Assembly (NCBI GenBank): GCA_947683625.1
Contig: CANTUR010000049.1
Coordinates: 3,698,501-3,762,500, forward strand
Length of the DNA stretch: 64,000 bases
Direction of reading: 5' to 3'
From: Mallotus nudiflorus
Lineage: Eukaryota > Streptophyta > Magnoliopsida > Malpighiales > Euphorbiaceae
The position numbers were made by a program, and so were the translations under genes. The stretch's first letter is position 1; the number at the start of each line of letters is the position of its first letter. This document shows positions 1 to 12,540 of the stretch, piece by piece. The notes beneath the pieces are model-generated. The model was given only the letters and a program-made list of their open reading frames with translations. It had not been told where the DNA came from and did not search any database.

Positions 1-889
1 TGCAAAATATGGAAAATATCTAAAATGAATGCAAACACTCCTGAATCCAACCCGAACTTTCTTTTCCTTCTACATATCTTAATCACAAACTTCAAATAGT
101 CATAAAAATCACAACTTTATCACATCACAATAATAATAAAAATAAACATACTATCATGGTGGAAAAATGCAAGAAAATAGTAAAAATAAAGAAAAATGCA
201 AAAATGATGATTTTAATGATAATAAAAACATGGAGATCCTTAGAGGGGTCGAGTAATTACCCAAGATGAATGTTTGACAAAGATGTGGGTCTGTTTGGAT
301 TTAATGGTCTAAATCCTAAGACAAAAATAAAAGAAAACAAGTGATTTTGGTTTGGTGTTTGATGTAAATGGGCATCCAAGTGTGTTAGGAGAGAGAGAGA
401 GAGAGAGAGAGTGAGAAATGCCTCTAAAACATTGGTGTTTTCTCTCACTAGATGTCTATCGTGAAGTGTATGCCAATCCCCTTGCTAAAGAAGGAAAAAA
501 TGTATTTTTATAATCCAGGTATGGGGACCCATGAGCTTGGGTTGTTGACCCACGCTCTTGGGTTTAGATCCCACGTGTGTGGATTCCTAGACCCACGCAG
601 GGGCAAAATAGTCATTTTGACCCACACTCATGGGTCATCTACCCAAGCTCGTGGGTTGACCCACCTACATGGGCTTTTCCCTTACTTTTGATTCTTTTTG
701 GGCCCAAACTTGGCTTTTTTTTTGAGAGTTTGATATATTTTGGTATACTTTTGGTATTTTTTTGGTTAGTTCTCGATCTAAGCACGCTTGAGAGAACTTT
801 TGAAGAAATTCTCCCCCCGTTTGATAAATGGGAATCCTTCATCATTAGATTTTGGGGAGAACTGTCGAAATTTAATTATCAACATCACC
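1..889. other. Unassigned leading stretch, repeat-derived
   Basis: I see no gene here. The stretch contains a (GA)n microsatellite near 389-412 and a cluster of ACCCA/TGGGT palindromes (listed separately). Around 880-900 it gives way abruptly to gypsy RNase H coding sequence, so it is probably another insertion or a recombined element end. Short open frames here show no recognisable domain. Confidence 0.5.
525..682. repeat. Array of ACCCA...TGGGT imperfect palindromes
   Basis: The words GACCCA/ACCCACG and TGGGTT/TGGGTC alternate about a dozen times within 160 bp, forming short stem-loops roughly 15-25 bp apart. The spacing is irregular, so this is a motif cluster and not a clean tandem repeat. 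It could be part of a retrotransposon LTR. Confidence 0.5.
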
Positions 890-1590
890 ATTGCTTAGTA
901 GGCCAATTCCTGGAGAGATCTTGTATCTATATCTTTCAATTGGCCAAGAATCAATTGCATCAGTACTAGTAAGAGAGGAAGGAAGCCATCAGAATCTAGT
1001 GTACTACATCAACAAAATACTTAAGGGCTCAAAATTCTAGTATCGAAAACAGGATAAATTAGCTATGGCCATTGTACACACATCTTAGAAACTCTGACAC
1101 TATTTTTAGGCTCATTCAATCATTATAAGATTTTATTCTTTTTTTTATACCTGGAATGTAGGCTATACATAGATGGTGCTTCATTAGTATGAGAATCTGG
1201 AGCTAGAATTATCCTCAAAGGGTTGAGCAAAGTAATAATCAAGTATATAGTGTCTTTAAAATTTAATGCCACTAACAATACAGCTAAGTATGAAGCACTC
1301 ATCACAAGGTTAAAATTGGCTACGGAAGTCAGAACTGAGCACTTAAAAATATACTCTAATTAACAACTTGTGGTCAACTAGGTCAAAGGAACATACTAGA
1401 TCAAGGATCCGAGCATAGCCAAGTATGTAGAAAAGGCTAGACAACTCCTAAAGAAGCTCAAGTATGAAGGGGGACAATGGGAAATCAGACAAATTCTTGG
1501 AAGTGAAAACTCAGAAGTAGATTTACTGGCCAAATCAACATCAAAAGAAAATCAGACATTTAAAGAGCTTGAGCTAACTGAGGAACTAAT
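890..1590 (+). pseudogene. Gypsy element 1: RNase H and second (archaeal-type) RNase H remnant
   Basis: Conceptual translation of 890-1110 matches the end of a Ty3/gypsy RNase H (a VYYINKILKG-like stretch followed by LAMAIVHTS). 1150-1560 matches the extra RNase H placed between RT-RNase H and integrase in Tat-lineage elements (IDGAS, then KYEALIT, then a QLVVN-like stretch). Many codons have become stops, mostly TAA or TAG where relatives have Gln or Trp, so the copy is dead. The better preserved element at 29.7-39.1 kb gives a colinear match. The element is missing gag, protease and most of RT on the left. Confidence 0.8.
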
Positions 1591-2880
1591 AAAACCAAGC
1601 ATTGAGGAGGTAGATATCATAGATATCCAAGAAATGGTAGAATGGATGAAGTTGATCATTCAATATCTTGAGCAAGGCATACTTTCATAAGACATGTTGA
1701 AAGATCAAAAGTTGAAGACAAAAAATGCACATTACTCTTTGTATAATAGAGAACTATATAGGAGGTCCCTATCACACATATGGTCTAAGTGTGTTTCATT
1801 AGAAAAGGGCAATTATATACTTAGAGAAATCGATGAAAGAATCTGTAGAGCACATGAGTCCCACAACTCATTAATTAGAAAAGAATTATTACAAGGTTAC
1901 TATTGGCCTACTATGGCCAAAGATGCTCAGAAGCTCATTCAAGAATGTCATAAGTGCTAGCAGTTTGCTTGTCTCAATCATAAGCCTTTTAATACCTAAT
2001 ATCCAATTGGAAGTCCATAGCCTTTTACAGTGTGGGGGATGGATATCTTAGGTCTATTTCCAGTCTCAACTTCCCAAAAGAAATTGTTGATTGTGGCCAT
2101 AGACCACTTCACTAAGTGGATAAAGGTGGAAGCTATCCTAACTATCATAGAAGCTCGAATTTAATATTTTTTCTAGATATAAGTCATTTGCAAATTTGGC
2201 ATACCACACACCCTCATAATAGACAATGGAAAACAATTCGACAATGAGAAAGTTAGAAGTTTTTGCTTAGACCTCAACATAAAGCTCATATTCAATTTAG
2301 TAACTCATCCATAAATGAATGGGTATACAAAGGTCACTAACAAGATAATCATATAAGGATTAAAAAAAAGGCTAGATGAAAAGAAAGGAAACTAGGTTGA
2401 AGAACTCAATAATGTCATTTGGGCATATAGAACAATACCTAAGACTTTCACTGGTAAATTGCCTTTTAGATTAACATATGGGTTGGATGTTTTCATACCA
2501 TTAGAGATTAGATCATTAAGCTACCAACTAATGGAGGATCTAGATTCAAAAATTAATAATATCAATGTCAGATATACCTAGATCTGCTTGAAGAGATAAG
2601 GGAACAAGCAGCTATTGTGGCAGAAGCTCAGAAGTAGAAGATCAAAGGTACCACAACAAGCATATCTAGCTAAGATAGTTTAGGGTCAGAGATTGGGTGC
2701 TTAGAAGGGTTGACATTGGCAAAGGCAACTCTAGAATAGGGAAGCTCAGACCTAATTGGGAAGCACTTATCAAGTCATTGAGAAAATAACTAAGGGGGCA
2801 TATAGAATCCAGGATGAATAAGGGAAAGAGTTACCTCGATATTGGAACTCAGATAGTCTCATATAATATTATCAGTAAAG
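1591..2880 (+). pseudogene. Gypsy element 1: integrase remnant
   Basis: The zinc-binding HHCC region is visible at about 1830-1960 (RAHES ... YYWPTMAKDA ... ECHKC). The catalytic core follows with WGMDILG near 2036, DHFTKWIKVEA near 2102 and LIIDNGKQF near 2213. This copy keeps the second catalytic Asp, which is Asn in gypsy element 2. The C-terminal basic region (DWVLRRVDIGKGN) lies near 2690-2730. In-frame stops and frameshifts are scattered through it. Its order and spacing match the integrase of gypsy element 2 at 33.96-35.14 kb. Confidence 0.8.
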
Positions 2881-3029
2881 AAAATGTACTCAGAATTTAG
2901 TAAATTTTGAGAAATAACAAAATTTCAATTACTAATCATAATATTACATCAGTTTAAAGAAGAAAAAAAAAAGAAAATTTCACTAAGTATTTTATAAGTT
3001 AGCCTTAGTATTGAAAGGCTCAGTCCCAT

Positions 3030-6000
3030 TAATGGGAGTAGGATCTACACTCTCATAAGTCTAAACTTTAGATGTCATGCAACTTATGAAGCAAAAAGGT
3101 TATCTTTAGTAGTTATGCTTTCTCTGGCAACCTTTAGATTGATAGGTTACTTAGAGGTGGACTTCTCAACAATGATAATTTTCTTTCTAGCAACTTTAGG
3201 ATCCCTTGGTTACTTGGAAGTGGACATATTTATAGTATCTTCTTCAGTAACTAGCTTTACTAGATCATTAAATATAATCTTTTCAAGCTTAGAGAAGTCC
3301 ATATTAGAATACTGAGCAAGCAATATCCTCCAACACTCAGACTTATAGCCCTTAAGAAATCCCTTCATCATTTTTTGATAGTTCTTCATATTAATGCCTT
3401 GGAATTTCTTTTCTTTAGCCAACTCTTTCTTAAAAGCTTTGAGCTCAGTATTCTGCTATTTTATTCTTAAAGTAAGTTAAGCTTGTGAATTCTCAAGCTC
3501 TTGAACCCTCTTCTAACTCACCTCAGCTTTAGATATGGCCTCTACATGCTTAGTCTAATAAAGCTCTATTGCTTTCGTTGCCATCTCCAACTTCTTCTTA
3601 TATGCAATAGCTATGGTACCAACTTTTGTCTCTTTCAAGCTGTATTGACTCTTCAAGAGGTAGTAATTATCTTTAGCCAATAGTAAACCTTGTGTCATTT
3701 AAAAGGAAAAGAAAGGTCAAAACCAAGAATATCTATAGATAGTAATAAAATAGTTGAGGAAAGGGAATTACATCCAGAGAATGGGTAATTAAAGAATTGA
3801 ATAGCTCCTCCTTATCCACCTCCATCTACCTCTGAATGTCTCTAGGAAAGCACAAGGACTCAGTATACTGATCTCTAACTTGAGAGTTGAGGATGCTTAG
3901 AGGGCTCACCTTTAACACAAACCATTTCTTCATATCCGAGCATTTGGATATCTTAGGACATTTAACAAACACCCTATCAATTAGTTGTTCCTCATCATCC
4001 ACCTCTATAGCCTGGGAGCATTTTTTTTTACAGGACTTAGATACCACCTAAGTAAAGTAAGGCACCGGGGTAACCCTAATAATAGGTTGAGGAACAGCTA
4101 GAGCCTTAAAAACTTCTTATTCCTTAGGAAGTTGGGTGGCCTCTTGAAGCTCTAGCTCATTGTAGACAACGGGGTTTAACGCGCGTCCAAGATTTTAGCA
4201 ACCACGACCCTATTTAGGCTTAGGGCCTTAGAGAACACACTAATCACTGTTATAAAGACATGGCATGGAGATAAGGAGTTGCCACCTAGGGTAATAACTA
4301 GGACAATTTGATTGGTCGTACTCAATTCTCTAAAAGAAAATTAGCACCACAACCAGGAGATTCTGGATACGGAATACTAACTTCTCTTAGTCTCGTGTTC
4401 ATTTAGAATAATTTTATAAATGATTATTTCATCCTTTAATTACATGCAATTTTATTAAACCCTAATTAACATCCATCTACCCAAAAAGGCAACAAGTCAA
4501 TAAAATTACAAGTAAAAATGCACTCAAGATCACATTGTCCATAAGTCTAAACTATGTTAATTTTATTAAAAAGTTAGCTAAATCTACATTTTATTTACAA
4601 GTGAAATAGAATAAAAGTGGGCCTACATTTTATTAATTAATGAGCCTAAATCTATTTTTTAGTCTTTCTAAGATATGGGCTTAAGTCTATAAAGAAAAAT
4701 TAAATTAGTGGGCCTAAGTCTAACTTGGTTTTATTTTAAGTTAAGTGTGGACCTAGGTCTATTTATTTTAAAAGAAATACAATTAAGTGGGCTGAGCTAA
4801 ATCTAGACAAGTTTTAATTAACTACGTGGGCCTAAAATCTAATTAACCTAATGGGCCTAAATTGATTTTAATTTATATAAAAAAAAACCTAAATTATTTT
4901 TTTAAGCCTATTTATTAAGCGGGTTAGACCTAAACGTGGGCTTGGGGCCCAAAAGGATAAAAACATAAAAAACAAGCCCAAAACAAATGAAACACAAAAA
5001 AATGGATCAAATAAACATTACAATGATTTTGTAAAAAAACCCTAAATTAATTACATGCAAACCCTAATTTAAGCTACTGCCACCATTGAATTTAATTGAT
5101 TTTTATTCAATTGAACCTAATTACTAATCGATTTTAAACTACAGAAAATTAAATTTTTCACTATTCCCACTACTGGGGCTATTAGAAACTATGTACAAAA
5201 TTAAGATTAAATAATTATACACCCAGAAATTAAAATAACTACACAGAACACCGAAAATGAAAAAATAATAAATAAAAAATCCTAAATTCTACTGGGAAAT
5301 AACATAGATTCTTTCATGGCATTTCATGGACCTTCTGCTCAATTTAAATATAGGCAGTATCCTCCTCAATCCACATGCACATAACAAAAACACAAGTAAT
5401 CAAATTAGTAGTGAAATTAAACAATCAAAAAGAGAATAACATAATAAAAAATCACAAAAGAAAAAAATAGAAAGAATAAAAATGACAAAAAAAAAACTCT
5501 AATGATTTAAATATTGTGCAAATGCCCCTTTTTGGCCCCTCATATTAGGATTTTCATTGTTGAAATTGAATTGTTTGTTGATTCTGGACTAAGACTTAAT
5601 TGCTTTTAAAGACACTGGCAGTATCCAAAATTAGGGTTTCTTTTGGAAGACCAGGGTGTGTGTGAGGTATTCTTCATGTTTAAATTTTAGGGTTTTTGCG
5701 CTTTTTTTTATGTGTGTATAAAAACTCTCCAAAAAAAAAAAAAATCCTCCAAAGGAGGAACAGACCTATCTAATCAGATAGTGTTTGTTTTTATTTTTTT
5801 TCAAAAAACCTTTTGTGTTTAAACAACCTTATCAGATAATTGTAAAGATAAAATTTGAAATTTTAACCAATCAAAATGCTGAAAAATCAATAAAAATACG
5901 CGAAAAAATCAACTTTTACGAGTCAGAATTGTGTAATGTCGATCGGCATTGTGCAATGCCGGTTGGCATTACATTAATGCCAATCGACATAAATGCCAAC

Positions 6001-6975
6001 TCTTTTTTTTAACTTTTAATTACCAAAAGAACCCTGAAAAATTGACTTATTTGAAATCAAACCCTAAAAAATGTTGCAATTTAGTCCTTAAAGTCTAGAA
6101 ATTGACAACTAACTTCAATTTTTGAATGAATTTCATCATAGGGGCTTACGTCGCAGTTGTGCACAATTGCATCCTAAAATTGGGTGCTTACACTCATCAT
6201 TTGAAAAGATCCCATCCAAAAATGTGAAATAATCAACCATCTATAAATAAAAGAAAAAGGAAAAGTTAGAGAATACCTCCTGAAGCTTAGATTTTACCTT
6301 AAGTACTTCTGATAGTTGGACCTAAATAAAACCTCATTAAATATCGTTGAGAATAAGTCTTAACATATGTACTCTTAATTATGCTCTTGTCATGAAGTCT
6401 TTTTATTAAATAAACATCTTTAACTGAAAGTTGTAAAGGACATTTTATCTAAAGGTAATCCTTTGCCCTGAGGCACCAGACATCGATAAATTTCATCAAG
6501 TGCTCAATTATAGAAAACTTATGCCTTTATTTATTGTGTAAATCAGGAAGTTTCACAAAGACACTTGATTGGGGACAACCAATAAAGAAATGGTCAACTG
6601 TCCCTTCTTCTTAGTCAGACTATACTTATACTATAAAATTTCCAAATCTAGATCTTTACCCTCCCTATGCATAAGCTCTATGTACCTAATTAAGATTTAG
6701 AAACAATTGGGGTAAAGCTGGCCAGGAGCTATATTATATCTATTTAAGAAATGCTTAACAAAGGGATCTAAGGGATATTTCAAATCCCCTTATAGTTGAT
6801 TAAAATACATAACCTTTTATGCCAATCTAAAAGGGGTGTATGAGCCGTAAAGAATCTGTCTATAGTATGACATGAATTCCTAGGGAATGCTAAAACATCT
6901 TTTATACCATATAAGCATATCCTCATTAACTCTAGATACAAACATTTTGAAACTAACTTATCCTTAAGGAGCCAT
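3030..6975 (-). pseudogene. Gypsy element 1: antisense extra ORF (PF04195-like), split by a solo LTR
   Basis: On the minus strand, downstream of integrase, lies a decayed ORF running from an ATG at 6975-6973 to about 3030. Its N-terminal part resembles the plant 'putative gypsy type transposon' domain (PF04195): PLDPFVKHFLNRYN and NIAPGQLYPN near 6790-6700. The middle part keeps a SILNSQVRDQYTESL stretch near 3860-3900, almost the same as SVSNSQVRDQYTKSL in gypsy element 2. The C-terminal part was probably coiled coil. It is interrupted at 4161-6192 by a solo LTR and by many stops. Function is unknown; an antisense accessory ORF at this place is known for Tat-lineage elements. Confidence 0.65.
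4161..6192 (-). mobile_element. Solo LTR, 2032 bp, TSD CTCAT
   Basis: The block begins TGTAGACAAC and ends GGGTGCTTACA, the TG...CA LTR termini. It is flanked by a perfect 5-bp target-site duplication CTCAT at 4156-4160 and 6193-6197. No coding sequence or second LTR is present, so it looks like a solo LTR left by LTR-LTR recombination. The target is the antisense ORF of gypsy element 1. Orientation is inferred: the reverse complement of 4161-4230 resembles 13040-13110 (CCCTAAGCC ... GTGGTTGCTAAAA), which looks like a U5 end. It contains an open frame with a run of GCC/GGC-like words near 5940-6000 but no recognisable protein. Confidence 0.88.
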
Positions 6976-7379
6976 GAAGATGAAGATAATGAAAGAAAAA
7001 AAAAGCAAACAACAAGATTTTTACCTAAAAAAGAAACACACCTTTAACAAGATGTCACCAAAAAGTAGTAGAGGAAGCAATTAACTAGCGAGGAGAATGA
7101 GAGCTCAGTGCAAGCAAAAAATGTGAAAACTTGAGGAAGCAAAAGTAAAATAAAAAAAGAGATGGCTTATTTAAAGTATTAAGAAGGTTCTAGAATGACC
7201 ACTAATGCCCTCACAGTTATTTAAATTACTCTCTCCTTGCATCAAGGGCATTTTAAGGCAAAGAAAAACTCACTAATCGAGCAGTTATCATTATGGTAGC
7301 CAAAATGTCTAATCTTTTAACACACAAATAGGCATGATAGTTACATAATTCAGAATTCAAAAGAATATCAAAATAAATG

Positions 7380-7640
7380 GAATCTTACACATTTGTCTCC
7401 ATCTTTCATTAGACTCGGGTTGCTTTTATAGTATCGAGCATCTAAGTCCAGTGATTAAAGCTGGCACCTTAGGTCACTTTGATAGTACTAAGGTTCAGAG
7501 ACTTGGGTCACTTTTATAGTACTGAACATCTAAATCCATTGATTGAAGCTGACACCCTCAAGTTGCTTCAATAGTATTGAGGTTCGAAGACTCAGGTCAC
7601 TTCTATGGTACCGAACATTTAAGTCCCAAATAGTGATTTT
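7380..7640. repeat. Tandem repeat of gypsy element 1 (about 3 units)
   Basis: The words CATCTAAGTCCA, GAAGCTGGCACC and TAGTACTGAGGTT recur about three times with a spacing near 90 bp. They are diverged copies of the 106-bp repeat found between the antisense ORF and the 3' LTR of gypsy element 2 (37490-38400). This marks the right-hand part of gypsy element 1; no matching 3' LTR follows. Confidence 0.75.
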
Positions 7641-7779
7641 GAAGGATAGGGCAAAGTGTTTTCAAGTATTGTTCAATCATTTTGATCCCAAATAGTGTGA
7701 ACATGGTTCTAGTTGAATAACGACATATGAGCTTGGTTTAATATAAAGTAGAATTCATGTTTAAGCATGAATGTGCTTC

Positions 7780-7965
7780 AATGGCTTACAAAGGCAAACA
7801 CCTTATTGAAAAGGTGCCTCTTTATTACACAAAGGCATTGCCTTATCAAGTAAAGATTATGCATGAGTATAAACACTAAGGCATTGCCATTTCACAAAGG
7901 CGACACACTAGTGTTATAAAGATGCTGCCTGAATAGAAAGGTAATGCCCTAATGGTAGAAAGAAG
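7780..7965. repeat. AAGGC...GCCTT iteron cluster, left
   Basis: Short palindromic words such as AAGGCATTGCCTT and AAGGTGCC recur about every 20-35 bp. The same word family recurs on the other side of the plant-mobile-domain pseudogene at 10280-10460. Their role is unknown. Confidence 0.5.
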
Positions 7966-8109
7966 AGCTTTTAAAGACATAACAACTGAAGTTTGAAGAG
8001 AAATGGATCTTATTGTCATTACCAAAAATAATTGTCATTGTTCAAATAAAAGTGAAGTTTAAGACTATTAAAGAGACATGAAACATGTGATGAAAAGTAA
8101 AAGAAATCC

Positions 8110-10250
8110 TAAACTAAGCATCATCCTTATCATCCTCTCCATCCTCTCACCATCATTTTAATCATCATCACCATCTCGGTCACCCACCTTTTGGTCATCG
8201 CCATCACCATCTATGCTATCCTCAGCACTTAAGTCATCATCATAATCTCTCTGCTCCTTTGTTTGCTCATCCTCACTCTTAGTAAGTTCATAAGCTCTCA
8301 GCTTACGTCACAGTCCCTTTATCTGAGCCTCTAATGACTCATAATGGTCCTACCCAATTAAAGAAAAAGAGGAAAGTATAAGTCATGTATACATGTATAC
8401 ATTGAGAATCATATGAGTCAAGTACCTTCCATTGTTATGTCACTATTAAAACTTGGTCTCGGTTGGCCTTGAGTAGCCTATATAGCTCCTTACCTTAAGC
8501 TCTAGGAATATATTAAAAACTTGCTTTTTAAACTTCATATAAAGTATAGAAAAAAATAAATAAATAGTCAAAAACTCATATAAGTAGTAATAGAAGGAAT
8601 ATAAGAAGGAGAGAGGTCGATGTCTAAGGTCAAAGACCGATGCAATTGCTCGCTAGAGGGACCTAGAAACATGTAAATAAGATAGGCATGTGAGAAAAGG
8701 CTCGAGCTACCACCTCACCATAAGCAGAAGATGTAGGCCTGGTAGCAGTAGGGGCAACTTATTCTCTCTAAGAAGTTCTCTCTTTAAAAGGCGGTGATCT
8801 AACTCTAGCACTTGCACTTGAGGAAGAAGGCTACAATAAAGAAAAGAAATCACATAAGGATTAAGAACAATGAAAAATTGATAATAATTGAATGAAAACA
8901 CTTACTATCGAGGAAGTAGAAAGAGGGAGAGCTTGAAACAGAGAAGTCTGAACAAAAGTAGGATAGCGCATCTTGGTCTGAACTAGAAGATCCTCAGTAA
9001 GTGAACCAACAAGGGCCGTATCCAGTAAAGCATCCACTAGCATGTGAGTCTCAAACATATAAGGAAAAGACTCTGGAATAGACCTCCTAATAGAGCCATG
9101 ATGGCACTCAAATATCCTCTCACTAATATACCATATGAGGAAGTCAAGACCTCAAAGCAACACTCGTCTAGCAACTAAAGGCTCAGACCTCAACATAGAC
9201 TTATTCTACCCAACATGAGGGCCCTAAGGATTACACTTAAGTTGAAAATCATAGAAAAGAAGATAAATCTAGGAAGTTTCTTTAAAAATAAAGATGCTCA
9301 CTAGATTTTTTCTACTTATAGGAATACCTCACTTTAAGCTAGGGTGTAGAGATGGAGAAAGTAGATGTGAACATTGGCCATCTCTCTTTACAAGATTCTA
9401 CTAGTGTCCTATTGATCCAAGGTAAGAAAAGTCTTCGGTTGACCAATAGGGTTAATCTCCTTGATTAACTTGAGCTTTAGACCCTAAACCCATCACATTC
9501 ATTCAGGATCAATAAAAAGCAAAAAAGATAAATATGGTAAAGAAGAGAAGAACATTAACATACTAAGATAGCATACTAGAAGCCACACAACCTCTTTACC
9601 CCTTGGACAAAGGAATCCATAACATGGTAAAGGTATAAAATAGCTATAGAACCCTAGTCATAGGTCAAAACTAGATCTAAGTCTCTCAGAGGCATCATGT
9701 ATATGAGATAAATAGAGCTCATAGTGTTAGAGAAGAGAGTGCTACCTAATAAATAGAATAAGAAGGATCAAACCAACTGATCAATCTAAAGGGGAGAGGT
9801 CATAGCAGCCACTCATTAAGAAGTGTAGTGGGAGAGAATCGAGTCTATCTTGATAGTACGGGCCCCATTCATGGAAGGAACTATACCCAATAACCTCTTA
9901 ATGTAAGCAACAAGATCACCTACCTCAACACTAAGGTTCCTATTAAAGGGAACAGGATCTTCAGCATATACAATACCTATAATAATTGAAAGGACATCAG
10001 GTTTAAAGTAAACTCTCCGTAAGGGAAATAGAAAGTGTGTGTTATATCAAACCACCTCTTTATGAGTGTATAGAGGGGCCTATAATCATTTTACCTTATA
10101 ACATTTGAGAGAGAAAGAACTATAGCCTCAAAATTGGTATTTTTAATTTAGACTTGAACCTCCTCAGGAAATGTCTCAAACCAACTGCAGGCACCACTAG
10201 CATTCCCAACACCTTTGACAACATGCACATCAAACTGCAAGATAAAAAGG
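8110..10250 (-). pseudogene. Antisense plant-mobile-domain (PMD, PF10536-like) ORF remnant
   Basis: Reading the minus strand from about 10250 downwards gives, near 10080-9990, RPLYTLIKRWFDITHTFYF followed by PYGEFTLNL. This matches the signature of the plant mobile domain (LI-x-RW-x-ETHTFHLP-x-GEMT-x-TL). The distal end, about 8240-8110, encodes an acidic Asp/Glu-rich tail. There are numerous stops and frameshifts and no long open frame survives, so this is a pseudogene. Such PMD genes occur both as host genes and as extra genes carried by gypsy and MULE elements. The surrounding retroelement debris favours the second. A host PMD gene cannot be excluded. Confidence 0.6.
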
Positions 10251-10279
10251 GAAGTGTGAATTTAGTGTACAACTAAAAT

Positions 10280-10465
10280 AGAATTAAAAGTGCCACCTTA
10301 TCATTAAGGTGACGCCTTTCGTTAAGGTGTTGCCCTATAGTGCTAAGATGAAGCGGCTTTACCTCTTTATAAGGCTATTTGTCCTAATGATAAGGTGACG
10401 CATTAGTACACTAAGGTGATCGCCTTACCATTAAGGTGACACCTTAGTGGCGCAAAAGCTGATTT
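10280..10465. repeat. AAGGTG...CACCTT iteron cluster, right
   Basis: At least six copies of AAGGTGACGCCTT-like palindromic words (for example AAGGTGATCGCCTTACC and AAGGTGACACCTT) lie within 180 bp. They mirror the cluster at 7780-7965 on the far side of the PMD pseudogene. Confidence 0.55.
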
Positions 10466-12540
10466 TAAATTTTTATCAAAATTCCAAAACATGTAATGCA
10501 CTCAATTTATGTACAAGAAAGGTTATTACACCCTAAAACATGATTGACCTAATATTGTTTTACAAGAAATTAATAGGAAAAAGTGACTAACCTTTCTTTT
10601 GCATTATTGCATTTTCATGCATTCATGTGCCTTTATGCATATCATTATCATGCATGTGCTCATTTGTAGATTCTCTAGATGCATACTTGCATGCTTCTCG
10701 ACTTGAATCACTTGCATACTTGCACGCTTCCTAAATTTGCATCACTTTGCATGCTTCCTGACTTGCATCATGCATCATCCTTTTCATGCACCTAGATTTA
10801 TTTAATGCTTATGTGAGCATGCAGTGCATTAGAATAATCCATTGTATTATATATACCTCTTGTTATAAATATCATGATCTCAAACTCTACACTCAATCCT
10901 CGTTTCTCTTATTTTTATCACTTATTTATGTTTTTGTTATTTTTTTTATTTCATTTGAAATCTTTACTCCTACTCCTACTTCTTTATTTATTTTCTTTAA
11001 TTTGTAATTTTATTATTACATACTCTTTTTAATATTGTTCGTGCTTTGTCTTGTCATTTATATCAAATTGTCTTTGGATCTTATGTTTAATTTATGTTTT
11101 ATTTGGTATCATAAAGTAGTAACATACCAAAAATAAACCAAAATGTTTTTGTTGTTTTATTGAGTTATTAATCTTATATTTTCTTATGGTTAATAAAATT
11201 GCATCTTTTGTACTTATTTCTCAATTCCTTTTCAATAAATAAATAAATCCTAATTCATTCTCTCTCTCTCTCTCTCTCTCTCTATTTAAATATGGAACTT
11301 TGCATTCTCTTTAATAAGAATTTATCATTTTTATGGTAAGTTTAATTTTTGCTTCTCTTTTTCAATAAAGTAACACCTTTTTTTGTTATAGCTGTGTTCT
11401 TTGTTGATCACAAAAATATCCAAATGCAAGGTTATGGATCACAATTCCTTTTATTTTCTAGTTTTTCAAATAAATGATTTGATTATGTGTTCAATAATTT
11501 ATGATGTGATAAATATCCATCCAAGGTACAAAATTCACATTTTGAGGCCTAACTTGATGGAAACTCATATTATGAATTAATGGTTCACATAATTAATCAA
11601 ATATTATTTTAAATGCTATTCTAAACTATTTATATGTTAAAATCAATTTTTCAAAGTGTTCTTCTTTTCTTTTGATTTTCAAATTACTTTCATATTTAAA
11701 GTTATTTATAAGCAATTTAATTTCTTTATTTTGGATTTTAAGGTTATTTTTCATTAATTTTTCAAATAATGTTCTATTGCCCTGAAACTCTAAATGTGGA
11801 GCAATCATAGAGAGAATATTTATGAAATGTGTTAGCCATTCTCATCTCCCCTCTCTTTTTAATTTATTACTTTATATTGCTTTTATTTTTTCATATTTTC
11901 TTGTTTAACATAAACATTTTTATTCATAACATAAATTTGCCCTAAATGTGGAGCAATCATAGAGAGAATATTCATAAAATGTGTTAGCCATTCTCATCTC
12001 CCCTCTCTTTTTAATTTATTTCAATTTATTTCTTTATATTGCTTTTATTTATTTTTCATGCTTTCTTGTTTAACATGAACATTTTTATTCATAACATAAA
12101 TTTGCCCTAATTTCCATGTCATAGGTTAATTGTTTGTCTTTTTATTGCTTTATTTGCATATTTAATAAATGTTCATAAATAATATTTTGTCATGTGTCAT
12201 GTATTATGTTGGATGCCATGCTTGTGTGATTTGTCTCAACATGAAGATTTACCATGTTTACATGTTTTATTATTTTTTCCATGTTTATAATTCTATGCCA
12301 TGTTTGCATGTTATTATATTATGAAGATATGCCATGTATATACCATGTATGCTATGATATGTATGCGTGCCATGTTATGTATATTAGTTTAGCATTTACC
12401 ATAATCACACATCATTCTATTGTTATGTCATTTTACCACATTCATAAATCATTTTATAATGCTCTTTTATTCTTGTGTGTATATGTTGTGACTGCATTTG
12501 CATGTAGAAATTGATGTATAATAGTATATAGTTCTTGGAA
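10466..12540. other. Non-coding AT-rich stretch, probably long LTR or spacer
   Basis: No gene is seen. 10600-10800 is rich in TGCAT/ATGCAT words. A (CT)n microsatellite lies at about 11258-11284. A 152-bp tandem duplication is listed separately. CATG-rich sequence fills 12180-12420. The stretch lies between PMD/iteron debris and an Ogre-like PBS-bearing segment, so it may be an old long LTR; boundaries were not found. Confidence 0.4.
11791..12107. repeat. Tandem duplication, two units of about 152-165 bp
   Basis: TAAATGTGGAGCAATCATAG begins both units, at 11791 and 11943, and both run through TGTGTTAGCCATTCTCATC and CATTTTTATTCATAAC to TTTGCCCTAA. The units differ by a few substitutions and by a small T-rich insertion in the second. 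Confidence 0.9.

Noticed and set aside
10600..10800. TGCAT-rich cluster as an array of seed-specific RY (CATGCA) promoter elements
   Set aside because: It lies in retroelement debris with no gene downstream; the words are part of a compositionally biased repeat.
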